Shown in pieces: positions 36,127-45,519 of a stretch of DNA of 61,222 bases. This DNA is from Siphonobacter sp. BAB-5405 (GTDB lineage Bacteria; Bacteroidota; Bacteroidia; Cytophagales; Spirosomataceae): assembly GCF_002872335.1 (NCBI RefSeq), contig NZ_NJAG01000044.1, positions 1 to 61,222 on the forward strand, written 5' to 3'. Position 1 is the first letter of the stretch. Each line of letters begins with the position of its first letter. The notes beneath the pieces are model-generated. The model was not told the DNA's origin. It was given only the letters and a program-made list of their open reading frames with translations, and searched no databases. Position numbers and translations under genes: made by a program.

Positions 36127-36484
36127 ACCTGCATTTCATACGGTGCTATTCAAGTTAAACCTCTTCCGGGGTATGCTGTGCCTGCCGGGTTGATCGTATC
36201 CCCGTATTGCATACGGGGCTATTCAGATTGAACCCCTTCGGGGTTGGGAGGTTCGACAAATGAGGGAGGGGATAGGTGCAAGTTCAAGACTTGTGTCTAT
36301 TTCTTGGCTGTTTCCAACTTTCTGTTTCCAAGGGTAATTACTTTTGAAACTCGAAAGTGTAAGCGGTACGGGTTGTCCGTAGCATCCGCTACGGACTTTT
36401 TTAATTAGTAGGCTGAGCCTGCCGGGCTGATGGTATCCCCGCATGTTCATACGGGGCTATTCACGTTGAACCCCTTCGGGGTTT
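36127..36484. repeat. Cluster of family-1 REP-like repeats
   Basis: Three direct copies of the CCCCG-..-CATACGGGGCTATTCA-N5-TGAACCCCTTCGGGGTT unit: a degenerate one at 36127-36175 and near-consensus ones at 36200-36247 and 36437-36484. These are the same units that form the arms around the AraC gene. Between them (36375-36396) lies a separate hairpin, GTCCGTAGC/GCTACGGAC, followed by TTTTTTAATTA. A sequence related to that hairpin recurs near 36608. Confidence 0.75.
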
Positions 36485-36960
36485 GAGCGTGTGATTGATT
36501 ATACGGGTGCAGGTTTCCAAACCTGTATTCATCCTATGTCAAATTTCAACGCTAGCTTCCCAAGCAAGAATCATTATAGAAAATCGATCGCATCAACGGG
36601 GCGGGTTGTCCGTAGCATTCGCTACGTACGCAGTAGTTGGTAGGCTGTGCCTACCGGGCTGGATGGTATCCTGAAAGCATGCGAGACTATTGGAATTAAA
36701 CTCCCGAATTGTTTCAAAGAATCAGTAAAATTGATCTAATATGCGAGCAGTAAAATTAAAACGGCAAACACGCAATGGGTTATTAAAAAACGCTGTAGAA
36801 GCGTTCGATTTCATAGCTTGAGTTAAATCCCGCCCGTCCCCTGTTAACTAAAACAAACTCCAAAGGAGTTCCATTGTAAATAGCCCGGGGTGTAACCCCG
36901 GGTTAACCCCGAGTTCAGATACCTTTCTTACCATAAATTTGGATTCAATCGCATTCCTGT
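36485..36960. other. Repeat-rich intergenic region before the MarR-GNAT gene
   Basis: No coding sequence is supported. The region holds degenerate family-1 relatives: the CAGGTTTCCAAACCTG palindrome near 36510, a weakened unit around 36640-36710, and an inverted relative at 36856-36905 (AACTCCAAAGGAGTT, then CCCGGGGTGTAACCCCGGG). Together with 36127-36484 this gives about 800 bases in which repeats accumulated between a Kelch gene and a regulator. Confidence 0.55.
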
Positions 36961-36992
36961 AATAAATTGCGTAACTAATTACGTAATTTATT
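36961..36992. promoter_or_regulatory. Near-perfect palindromic operator for the MarR-GNAT protein
   Basis: Arms 36961-36974 (AATAAATTGCGTAA) and 36979-36992 (TTACGTAATTTATT) match at 13 of 14 positions around a 4-base centre. It ends four bases before the ATG of a MarR-domain gene, so a bound dimer would cover the promoter end and ribosome-binding region. This is a textbook position for MarR autoregulation. Confidence 0.75.
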
Positions 36993-36996
36993 AAAC

Positions 36997-37938
36997 ATGG
37001 ACATCATTTCACAACTGGGACCTTTAGCCTTCGTCAGCCGGATGCGGCGACTGGCCGAATCCGTGAACCTGCACGCCCGGGCGGTTTACCAACAATACGG
37101 ACTGGATTTTGATCCCAAGTGTTTTCCCGTATTCTGGACGCTTTGTGAAGTAGGTCCCTTGGGTATTAGCGAGCTAGCGGAATACATTGGCTTTTCTCAT
37201 CCAGGTGTTATTCAATTGGCCAAACAACTGGAACAGGACGGACTCATTGTATCCGGGAAATCAGACACGGATAAACGGAAACGAATCCTGAAGCTATCTG
37301 AGAAAGGAGAGGCCTTGCGTCCCGAATTTCAGAAAGTATGGACTCATATTCAGGCCGTCAATACCGGACTAATTGCCGAGCGGCGTCACAACCTGCTTTG
37401 GGCGGTAGAGGAAATCGAAGGCGTACTCGTCCAGCAGGACTATCTCAGCATCTATAAAGACTATCTGAAAACGCAGCAGCTGGAAGAAGTGGAAATTCTG
37501 GACTACGATCCGGCCTATGCTCCGTACTTCAAATCTCTAAATCAGGCCTGGATCGAGCAATACTTCCGGCTTGAACCCCACGATCTCGAACAGCTCGATC
37601 ATCCCGAAGAAATTTTGCAAAAGGGGGGCGTCATTCTCTTTGCCCGTTACCAGCAGGAAATTGTGGGTACCGTAGCTCTGGTACAGGAGAAACCCGGCGA
37701 TTTCGAAATAGTCAAAATGGCCGTTTCACCCCAAGTACAGGGACGGCAAATTGGCAAAAAGCTGGGGCAGGCCATTTTACAGAAAGCCCGCGAAGCCGGA
37801 GCCGCCCAGGTATGGCTGGAATCGAATACGCGATTGGTGCCAGCTATCGAACTTTACAAAAAACTAGGCTTCTACAAAGTCGCCATGACCGCCACCCCCT
37901 ACGAACGAGCCGACATCCGCATGCAATGCGATCTGTAA
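36997..37938 (+). CDS. MarR-type regulator fused to a GNAT acetyltransferase
   Basis: A 313-residue two-domain protein. Residues ~1-150 are a MarR-like winged helix (LGISELAEYIGFSHPGVIQLAKQLEQDGLIVSGKSDTDKRKRILKLSEKGEAL). Residues ~160-313 are a GNAT domain with the acetyl-CoA loop (VKMAVSPQVQGRQIGKKLGQAILQKAREAG) and the closing LESNTRLVPAIELYKKLGFYKV. Such fusions are widespread but their substrates are mostly unknown. The operator immediately upstream points to self-control, and a second GNAT gene follows 70 bases later. Confidence 0.9.
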   Translation: MDIISQLGPLAFVSRMRRLAESVNLHARAVYQQYGLDFDPKCFPVFWTLCEVGPLGISELAEYIGFSHPGVIQLAKQLEQDGLIVSGKSDTDKRKRILKLSEKGEALRPEFQKVWTHIQAVNTGLIAERRHNLLWAVEEIEGVLVQQDYLSIYKDYLKTQQLEEVEILDYDPAYAPYFKSLNQAWIEQYFRLEPHDLEQLDHPEEILQKGGVILFARYQQEIVGTVALVQEKPGDFEIVKMAVSPQVQGRQIGKKLGQAILQKAREAGAAQVWLESNTRLVPAIELYKKLGFYKVAMTATPYERADIRMQCDL

Positions 37939-38008
37939 AGCTTATGCACCAACCTGCTCAGCCCATGGGCAGTATCACCCCCAACAACAATTAACCAATA
38001 ACTAAAAA

Positions 38009-38519
38009 ATGCTTATCCGTCTCGCCACCGAATCCGACCTGCCCGCTCTGGTAGCCTTACTCCAACGCGTGGTTCCCCTTATGCAGGCTTCCGGCAATCG
38101 GCAATGGGATGAATCCGTACCCCAATGCCGAGGTATTTCGCGAAGACATTCGTCAGGGCCAGCTCTGGGTGGCCGAGTACGAAGGTAGTATCGCGGGCGT
38201 AGCGGCCCTGACAACTGACCAGGATGCCGAGTATGCCCAACTGGGCTGGGATTTGTCCGAGCCCGCCATCGTCACGCACCGACTGGCGGTACACCCCGAT
38301 TTCCAAGGAAAAGGGATTGCCCAACGATTACTGGAACAGGCCGAACAACTAGCCATCGAACGGAACATTGAAGTATTACGGGTGGATACTAACACCCATA
38401 ACCAGGCTACGCAGCGACTCTTTCCCAAATTAGGCTACCGCTATGCCGGCGAACTCTCGCTGGGTTTTCGGCCCAATCTACGCTTTGTCGGTTTTGAAAA
38501 GCGACTAACCAGGAACTAG
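38009..38519 (+). pseudogene. GNAT-family N-acetyltransferase, one frameshift
   Basis: From ATG 38009 the first frame gives MLIRLATESDLPALVALLQRVVPLMQASGNRQWDE, a normal GNAT opening. Near 38110-38116 the sense moves to another frame, continuing YPNAEVFREDIRQGQLWVAEYEGSIAGVAALT...THRLAVHPDFQGKGIAQRLLEQAEQLA...RVDTNTHNQATQRLFPKLGYRYAGE, which includes the acetyl-CoA loop Q-G-K-G-I-A. Restored length is about 170 residues. A single inserted base explains it. It follows the MarR-GNAT gene on the same strand and is probably part of its transcript. Confidence 0.8.
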
Positions 38520-38593
38520 CTTATAATGGTTCTAAAAAAAGGCATATTCCATCAAATTTTAATGAAATTAATTCCCGGATAAATTATTCTTTA

Positions 38594-38613
38594 TACCTTT
38601 GGTGTACGTACAC
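38594..38613 (+). promoter_or_regulatory. -7 element with overlapping GTGTACGTACAC operator
   Basis: TACCTTTG at 38594-38601 fits the Bacteroidota -7 box, though no clear TTTG lies 19 bases upstream. Directly after it the perfect 12-bp palindrome GTGTACGTACAC (38602-38613) covers the expected transcription start of the PQQ dehydrogenase gene, 79 bases before its ATG. A palindrome with a central CG is typical of LacI-family operators. Related sites occur at 40951-40962 and 41206-41216. Confidence 0.55.
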
Positions 38614-38691
38614 TATTGCATTTTGTGTTTCCTGTTTCATCAGGTTGTAACAACGCATGAAGTGACGACCCATTGATACGCACGCCTCTGT

Positions 38692-40833
38692 ATGAAAAAG
38701 GTTCGCCCCCTGATCCTTTCCCGTTTGCCGGTAACATCCCGGTGGTTTGTTTTGGTGAGTATAAGCCTCGTAGCGGGCGTGGTTGCCTGTAAACGTATGA
38801 CGCAGACCACCTCGGCTTCGCTGGACTGGCCCATCACGGGTGGTGATCCCGGCGTAACCCGTTTTGCGGCGGCAGATCAGATCACGAAACAAAACGTATC
38901 CCGGCTGAAAGTAGCCTGGACGTATCACTCGGGCAACAAGGCAGGTAACATTCAGGGCAATCCATTAATTGTAGACGGCGTAATGTACGTAACAACGCCC
39001 GCTCAGGAAATCATTGCAGTGAATGCCACCAACGGTCAGGAAATTTGGCGGCATAATCCAGCCCGGGCGGGTGAAAAATTCGGCGGTATCAACCGGGGCA
39101 TTGCTTACTGGAACGAAGGAAACGAACAACGGATTCTATTTACCGCCAATCATTACCTGCTGGCCATTGACGCCCGAACCGGAAAAACCATTGAAAGCTT
39201 CGGAACGGGCGGTCGCCTGGATTTGAACGAGGGTCACATGCGACCCGCGTCGGATATGAAAATTACGGCTCCGGCTTCGCCCGTCATTTATAAAGATCTG
39301 GTGATCGTGGGTTCGATGAGCTGGAGTGCTCCGGCCAACGTCAGCGGTTTTGACGTGCGTACGGGCAAAAAACGCTGGACGTTCTACACCATACCCCAAC
39401 CCGGCCAACTCGGCTACGAGAGCTGGGGTGACCCGGATTTCTGGAAGGATGGGGCAGGCGTGAACGTCTGGGGCGGCTTGTCAGTGGACCCCAAAAATGG
39501 CATGGTCTATTTTGCGACGGGTCAGCCGAAAAATGATTTTTACCGTCCGGGTAAAGAAGGCTCGCAACTGTACGGCAACTGCATTGTTGCCCTGAATGCC
39601 AACACGGGCCAGCATGCCTGGCATTATCAGGTCATTCACCGCGATTTGTGGGATCTCGATTTACCCTGTGCTCCCATTCTGGCCGATTTTAACTACAAAG
39701 GCAAACCCGTACCCGGCGTGGTACAGTTAACCAAAACGGGGAATGTGTTTCTGTTCAATCGATTAACGGGAGAATTGTTGTCGGACGTAGAAGAGCGGCC
39801 CGTACCCCCATCTACCTTACTCGACGAACAGGCCTACCCGACGCAGCCGTACGTTCGCTGGCCGCAGCCTTTTTCCAAACAGGTGGTTACGCGAAATGAT
39901 TTGACGGACCGTACGCCCGAGGCTCACGCCGATGCCCTCGCCCGTTTTGAAAAGGCGGACACGGGCTGGTACGTACCACCAACCCAGAAAGGCGTGATTT
40001 ACTACGGCATTCACGGCGGGGCGGAATGGAGCGGCGGAGCTTACGATCCGACCACCGGAAATTTGTACGTGAACGCCAATGAGCTGGCCTGGCACATTAC
40101 GATGATCGACATTAACGCCAAGGAAAAATCGGCTGAAGCTTTTGCCCAGCATCCGGGTCGGCGGGTGTATCTGGAGAAGGGTTGCGTCGGTTGCCACGGC
40201 TCCGAGCGACAGGGGAATGGCGGTATTCCGGCTTTAACGAGCCTTTCTAAGAAGTATAAAAAGCCGGATGTAGTTCAGATTGTGAAAAATGGACGGGGTG
40301 CCATGCCCGCTTTTTCCCAGATTTCGGAAGACGAAGTACAGGCTCTGGCGGAGTTTCTCCTGGATATGGAAAGCCAGACGGCCGTGAAGCAAAGCAATCA
40401 GAAACCCGTATACCGGGCGATGAATTATACCAAATTTCTGGATAAGGAAAATTATCCCGCTACCAAAGCCCCCTGGGGTACGCTTAATGCCATTAACCTG
40501 CATACGGGTCAACTTGTCTGGAAAAAACCGCTGGGTGAATACCCCGAACTAACGGCGAAGGGTATTCCGGTAACCGGACGCGAGAACTTCGGCGGCTGTA
40601 TCGTCACGAAAGGCGGACTCGTGTTCATTGCCGCTACGGGTGATGAGAAATTCCGGGCTTTCGATAAAGACACGGGTGAACTACTGTGGGAAACGACCTT
40701 ACCCTTCGGTGGTTACGCCACCCCGAGTACCTATGTGGTCAATGGCAAACAGTACGTCGTGATCGCGGCTACGGGTGGCGGGAAGTTGGGTACCAAGACG
40801 GGCGATGCGTATGTCGCCTTTGCCCTGGAGTGA
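38692..40833 (+). CDS. PQQ-dependent dehydrogenase with an embedded cytochrome c domain
   Basis: A 713-residue lipoprotein-like exported enzyme: the membrane anchor/signal (WFVLVSISLVAGVVACKR) has a Cys at a plausible lipobox. The eight-bladed quinoprotein propeller carries PQQ repeats (for example NPLIVDGVMYVTTPAQEIIAVNATNGQEIWRH, GNCIVALNANTGQHAWHYQVIHRDLWDLD, NAINLHTGQLVWKKPLGEY). A cytochrome c module is inserted between blades near residues 490-560, with heme motif CVGCHG and a distal Met in GAMPAFSQ. This build matches membrane glucose/quinate-type PQQ dehydrogenases that oxidise sugars or alcohols in the periplasm and pass electrons to the respiratory chain. The exact substrate is unknown. 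Confidence 0.9.
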   Translation: MKKVRPLILSRLPVTSRWFVLVSISLVAGVVACKRMTQTTSASLDWPITGGDPGVTRFAAADQITKQNVSRLKVAWTYHSGNKAGNIQGNPLIVDGVMYVTTPAQEIIAVNATNGQEIWRHNPARAGEKFGGINRGIAYWNEGNEQRILFTANHYLLAIDARTGKTIESFGTGGRLDLNEGHMRPASDMKITAPASPVIYKDLVIVGSMSWSAPANVSGFDVRTGKKRWTFYTIPQPGQLGYESWGDPDFWKDGAGVNVWGGLSVDPKNGMVYFATGQPKNDFYRPGKEGSQLYGNCIVALNANTGQHAWHYQVIHRDLWDLDLPCAPILADFNYKGKPVPGVVQLTKTGNVFLFNRLTGELLSDVEERPVPPSTLLDEQAYPTQPYVRWPQPFSKQVVTRNDLTDRTPEAHADALARFEKADTGWYVPPTQKGVIYYGIHGGAEWSGGAYDPTTGNLYVNANELAWHITMIDINAKEKSAEAFAQHPGRRVYLEKGCVGCHGSERQGNGGIPALTSLSKKYKKPDVVQIVKNGRGAMPAFSQISEDEVQALAEFLLDMESQTAVKQSNQKPVYRAMNYTKFLDKENYPATKAPWGTLNAINLHTGQLVWKKPLGEYPELTAKGIPVTGRENFGGCIVTKGGLVFIAATGDEKFRAFDKDTGELLWETTLPFGGYATPSTYVVNGKQYVVIAATGGGKLGTKTGDAYVAFALE

Positions 40834-41250
40834 TTTTACAGAAGTAATGAGTATCGTTCGCCTTCGACCTCTTTTGATCCAATTTTTTAAATAAATAAGT
40901 ATACATTTTGTTGGTAGATTCAGAAATGGAAAGTACTTTTGAATAAGATAGTTAACGTACACTATTTCACAACACCAGCGTACTTAGTCAAACCAGATTC
41001 AGCCATTCCATACCAGAGAAAGATGAAAAGCTAAGCTCTTACGGAGTGGAACGGCAAGGATTTTACCTGAATTTTTTAACGAGCAAATACGGTAACTTCC
41101 TCCGTACCTCAAACCGATATTTTCGAGAATTCCGGATGTACGATCCCTTCACAGCCTTCGATTAAAGCCTGTAAAATGATGACGTATAGACAATAAAGTT
41201 ATTAAGTGTAGTACACTACCTCTAAATCTATTTCATTCAATAAACCTCGT
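40834..41250. other. Upstream region of the GH5 gene with promoter and operator-like sites
   Basis: No gene. A TTG at 40911 and TACTTTTG at 40934-40941 (20-base spacing) form a plausible promoter. Ten bases on lies GTTAACGTACAC (40951-40962), which with its flank (ACTATTtCA) matches the site before the PQQ dehydrogenase at 14 of 15 positions. A third, shorter palindrome GTGTAGTACAC lies at 41206-41216, 35 bases before the GH5 start. Confidence 0.45.
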
Positions 41251-42258
41251 ATGCGTAAAGCTTTACTAGGCGTGTGTTTGGCGTTGGCTAGCTGGTCTGC
41301 GTACAGTCAGAAAAAACCCGTAGCGTATGGTGTGAATTTGGCCGGAGCGGATTTTGGGTCCACGATGCCGGGAGAATTCGACAAAACCTATACGTACCCC
41401 CGGCCTTCCGAGCTGGATTATTTCAAAGCCAAAGGATTGACCCTGATTCGGTTACCGTTTAAATGGGAGCGAATTCAGCCCAAGTTAAACGGACCACTCG
41501 ATGCCCGGGAGCTTTCCCGTATCAAACAGGTCATCAAGCAGGCCCAGCAACGAAAACTCTGGGTTATTCTGGATTTGCATAATTACGGTCGCCGGCAGAT
41601 GGATGGGACTGAATATCTGATTGGTTCTGAAAGAGTTTCTATCCAACACATCGGCGATCTCTGGCAAAAACTGGCTAAGGCCTGTCGGTCATACTCAAAC
41701 ATTTGGGGTTATGGTCTGATGAACGAACCGCACGATCTGCGAGCGGATACGCCCTGGTTTTCCATCGCCCAGCACTGCATTACGCAGATTCGGAAAACGG
41801 ATACCAAAACCGCCATTCTCGTGGGTGGCGATCAGTGGAGTTCGGGCGAACGCTGGTTACGGGCCAGTGATACGCTCAAGTACCTGAAAGATCCTTCCCG
41901 ACACCTGATTTTCGAAGCTCACGTGTATTTCGATAAAGACGGTTCGGGAACGTACAAACACGATTACCCAACAGAAGAAGCTTCGGCTCAGAAAGGAATC
42001 GAGCGGGTAAAACCCTTTGTCAACTGGCTGAAAGCGAATCACTTTCAGGGACTTGTCGGTGAATACGGCGTGCCGGATACGGACCCTCGCTGGCTCGAAA
42101 CCCTCGATCAGTTCCTGGCGTATCTCCGCGAAAACCAGGTGAGCGGTACCTACTGGGCCGCAGGCCCCTGGTGGGGAGACTACACGCTCGCCGTAAGCCC
42201 CCGGCAGGGTGCCGATCGCCCACAAATGAAAATACTGGAAAAATACCCAACGCTTTAA
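41251..42258 (+). CDS. Secreted glycoside hydrolase family 5 (cellulase-fold) enzyme
   Basis: A 335-residue enzyme with signal peptide MRKALLGVCLALASWSAYS-Q. The GH5 barrel shows YGVNLAGADFG, LTLIRLPFKWERIQP, WVILDLHNYGR, the acid/base Glu in WGYGLMNEPHD (near residue 164), FEAHVYFDKDGSG, and the nucleophile Glu in GLVGEYGVPD (near 271). Family members cut beta-1,4-linked glucans or mannans. It is the first gene of the PUL, 54 bases upstream of susC. The protein ends right after the barrel, without a binding module. Confidence 0.92.
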   Translation: MRKALLGVCLALASWSAYSQKKPVAYGVNLAGADFGSTMPGEFDKTYTYPRPSELDYFKAKGLTLIRLPFKWERIQPKLNGPLDARELSRIKQVIKQAQQRKLWVILDLHNYGRRQMDGTEYLIGSERVSIQHIGDLWQKLAKACRSYSNIWGYGLMNEPHDLRADTPWFSIAQHCITQIRKTDTKTAILVGGDQWSSGERWLRASDTLKYLKDPSRHLIFEAHVYFDKDGSGTYKHDYPTEEASAQKGIERVKPFVNWLKANHFQGLVGEYGVPDTDPRWLETLDQFLAYLRENQVSGTYWAAGPWWGDYTLAVSPRQGADRPQMKILEKYPTL

Positions 42259-42311
42259 TTCTGACTCCCACGCATACTACTTGTTACCCGTTCATTTTAA
42301 ACCTAATATCT

Positions 42312-45300
42312 ATGAAACAATACTATCTATTGTTGCTAGCTTTCTTGTGCCTGGCGGTGACCTCAGAAGGCTGGACTCAGACTACCACCGTCAAAGGCGT
42401 GGCTCGGGCCAAAGACACGGGCGAAGTACTTCCGGGCGTCAGTATCCTGGTCAAAGGAACGACCTCGGGAACGGTCACCAATGCCGTGGGGGTGTACAGC
42501 ATCTCCGTACCCGATGCCAACGCTACACTGATTTTTTCTTTTGTTGGCTACACGCCGCAGGAAATAGCTCTGGCGGGACGTACAACACTGGACGTTGAGT
42601 TGGAATCAGACGACAAAAAACTCAATGAAGTCGTTGTTATTGGCTACGGGCAAGTGAACCGCCGGGACCTTACCGGTTCGGTATCGACCGTAAAAGGACA
42701 GGATTTGTTACGCAACATTCCCGTAAGCGTCAACCAAAGTTTACAGGGACAAATTGCGGGCGTGAACGTCAATAAAGGCGACGGTGCTCCGGGTGGTGGC
42801 ATCAGCATGACCATTCGCGGAGCCAACTCTTTCACGGGTAGCGAACCGCTGTACGTCATCGACGGTATTCCGTTCACCTCCGCCGCTACGCCCGCCGGAG
42901 CCGAAGGTTCCATGCAAACCATCAACGTACTGGCCAACATGAACCCGCAGGACATCGAGAGCATCGAAGTACTCAAGGATGCCTCCGCCACCGCCATTTA
43001 CGGTTCGCGGGGAGCCAACGGGGTTGTGCTGATTACGACGAAGAAAGGCAAAGCCGGAAAAGACCGCGTAGAATTCACCACCAACCTGAGTCTGGGCCGG
43101 GTATCGAAACGCATTCCGATGCTGAATGGCTATCAGTACGCACTGTTTCAGAACGAAGCTTACGCCAACGCTAGTAAGTACATCGGCACGACGTTGGAAG
43201 TACCTTTTCCGGGGAAAATTGGCCGCGACCCGGTATTGGGTGAAAATACGTACCTGCCCGGACCGGAAGACTACCGGGATGGTTTACCCGAAGGCACCCA
43301 GTATCCGGCTGGTTTCAAAGGTACCAACTGGCAGGATGAAGTATTCCGCCCCGCCGTTACGCAGGATTACACGCTGTCGGTTTCGGGTGGAAATGATCGC
43401 GGCACGTACCTGATTTCGGGAAATTACCTGGATCAGCAGGGGGTATTGCTCAACTCCGGTTTCAAACGGTACAGTCTGCAATTCAACCTCGAACGCAAAA
43501 TTGGGAAGTTGCTGACGATCGGTACGAGCAACAACATTGCCTACACGACCTATCAATTAGGAAAAACCAATACGTCCGGAGCTCAGCCCAGTTTGATCAG
43601 TTCGACGATTTTTTTCCCGTCTACGTACCCGGTGAACGATCCGAACTCGGCCTTCCGGGAATCGCTGATCAATACGTCCAATCTGGCCAATCCGTACAAA
43701 ACCACGCAGTCGGCCCGTGATTTTACGTACTCGACCCGCGTGTACACCACGGCGTTTGCTCAACTGAACTTTACGCCCGCCCTGAATTTCCGGCAACGGA
43801 TGGGGTATAACTACAACCTCAACTCGCGGGAAATTTATTACGGACGCGATCTGAACGAAGGCCGCACGCCCGTCAATGGCTTCGGCATGGTGAGCGATAA
43901 TAACTACTCGCAGTTGACGATGGAGTCGATTCTGACCTACATCAAAACGTTCGGTACGAAGCACAACATTAACGCTGTAGCGGCTTATACCTACGAAAAA
44001 GGCGTTTCCGAGTACAAAACGATGTCGGCCACGGGTTTCCCGACGGACCTTACCAAAAACTTTAACCTTCGGGCGGGTCTGCGTCCTTCGCCCTTGCAAA
44101 ACGGTCGGAACGACAACGCTCTGATGTCGGTACTGGGTCGGGTGAACTATAGCTACGACGGCAAATACCTCTTCACGGCTTCCTTCCGCCGCGATGGTTC
44201 CAGCAAATTCGCCATCCGCAACAAGTGGGCCAACTTTGCCTCCTTCGCTCTGGCCTGGAACGCGGGTGAAGAAGAATTCATCCGGAACCTGGGTGTATTC
44301 TCGACGCTGAAAGTGCGGACGAGTGTCGGACAAACGGGTAATCAGGGGATCGGTCCTTACGGCAGCATCTACGCCACAACCATTGCCAACGTACCTTTTG
44401 GTGGATCCGAACAGAGTGGTTTTGCGGTGGATAACGGTCGCGGTCTGGTTGATCCAAACATCAAATGGGAAACGACCACGCAGTATGACTTCGGCGTTGA
44501 TTTTGGTTTCATGAACAACCGTTTCAATGTAACCGTCGATCTGTACAAGAAGCATACGAAAGACCTGCTCCAAACCATCCAGATTGCTCCCAGTAATGGC
44601 TTCAATACCATGCTGACCAATTACGGAACGGTGGAAAACAAAGGCTTGGAAATTACGGCGGTGGGAACACTGGTGCAGCAGAATTCCTTCAAGTGGGATT
44701 TGAACGCCAATATTTCCTTCAACCGGAACAAGATCATGGATCTGCCCGCCGACCAGTTTGCTCAGCGGTTGTACTACTCCTACGACAACATCTTCATCCA
44801 GCGGAATGGATACCCCATCGGCACGATCTACGGACTGGTAGAGGACGGCTACTACGACGACATTGCCGAAGTACGGGCCGATCCACAGTTTGCCAACTGG
44901 TCGGAAACGCAGCTTCGTTCGAAACTGGGCGAGATCAAGTACAAAAACATGGATAACAATCCGGCCAGTATCAGCGAGAGTACCGACCGTACGATCATCG
45001 GTAATACCAACCCGGATTTTACCTACGGTTTTACGAACAACTTTTCCTACAAAGGCTTCAACCTCAGTATCTTCTTCCAGGGCGTACAGGGGGGTAATAT
45101 CGTCAACACCAACCTGCTGAAAGTACGGATGAACCAGTTGGGCAACGTACCACAGTGGGCCTACGATACCCGCTGGACGGAAGACAACAAAGCCGATGCC
45201 AAATGGCCCCGGGCCGATGCCTCGCAGGTACGGGTGATGTTATTCTCGGATCGCTATCTGGAGGACGCTTCTTACCTGCGACTGAAAACGGTCAACCTGG

Positions 45301-45504
45301 GGTATACCTTCAAGACGCCGGTGAAATACGTCGAATCACTGAATGTATACGGCAGTCTGGGTAACCTGCTGACCTTCTCGAAGTACAGCTGGTGACGATC
45401 CCGACGTGAACTCCTTCGGGGGCGATGCCTCCCGCCGGGGCGTGGATATGAACTCGTATCCCAACAACCGAACCATTACGCTGGGCTTCAAAGCTTCCTT
45501 TTAA
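42312..45504 (+). pseudogene. SusC/RagA-family TonB-linked outer-membrane protein, frameshift near the C-terminus
   Basis: From ATG 42312: signal MKQYYLLLLAFLCLAVTSEGWTQ, carboxypeptidase-regulatory-like module (KGVARAKDTGEVLPGVSILVKGTTSGTVTNAVG), plug (EVVVIGYGQVNRRDLTGSVSTVKG, ATAIYGSRGANGVVLITTKKG) and barrel. No STN domain, so no FecR signalling is expected. The frame ends prematurely at 45395 (SKYSW). Removing one T near 45390 continues as SGDDPDVNSFGGDASRRGVDMNSYPNNRTITLGFKASF to 45504, the normal SusC ending with a terminal aromatic beta signal. Restored length is about 1063 residues. Loss of only the last strands by one base again suggests a consensus error. Confidence 0.88.
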
Positions 45505-45519
45505 TCCTCCGAACTTTCT

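Noticed and set aside
36127-36484. Regularly spaced repeats as a CRISPR array
   Set aside because: Unit spacing is irregular, the units are themselves double hairpins, spacers are not of constant length, and no cas genes are near.
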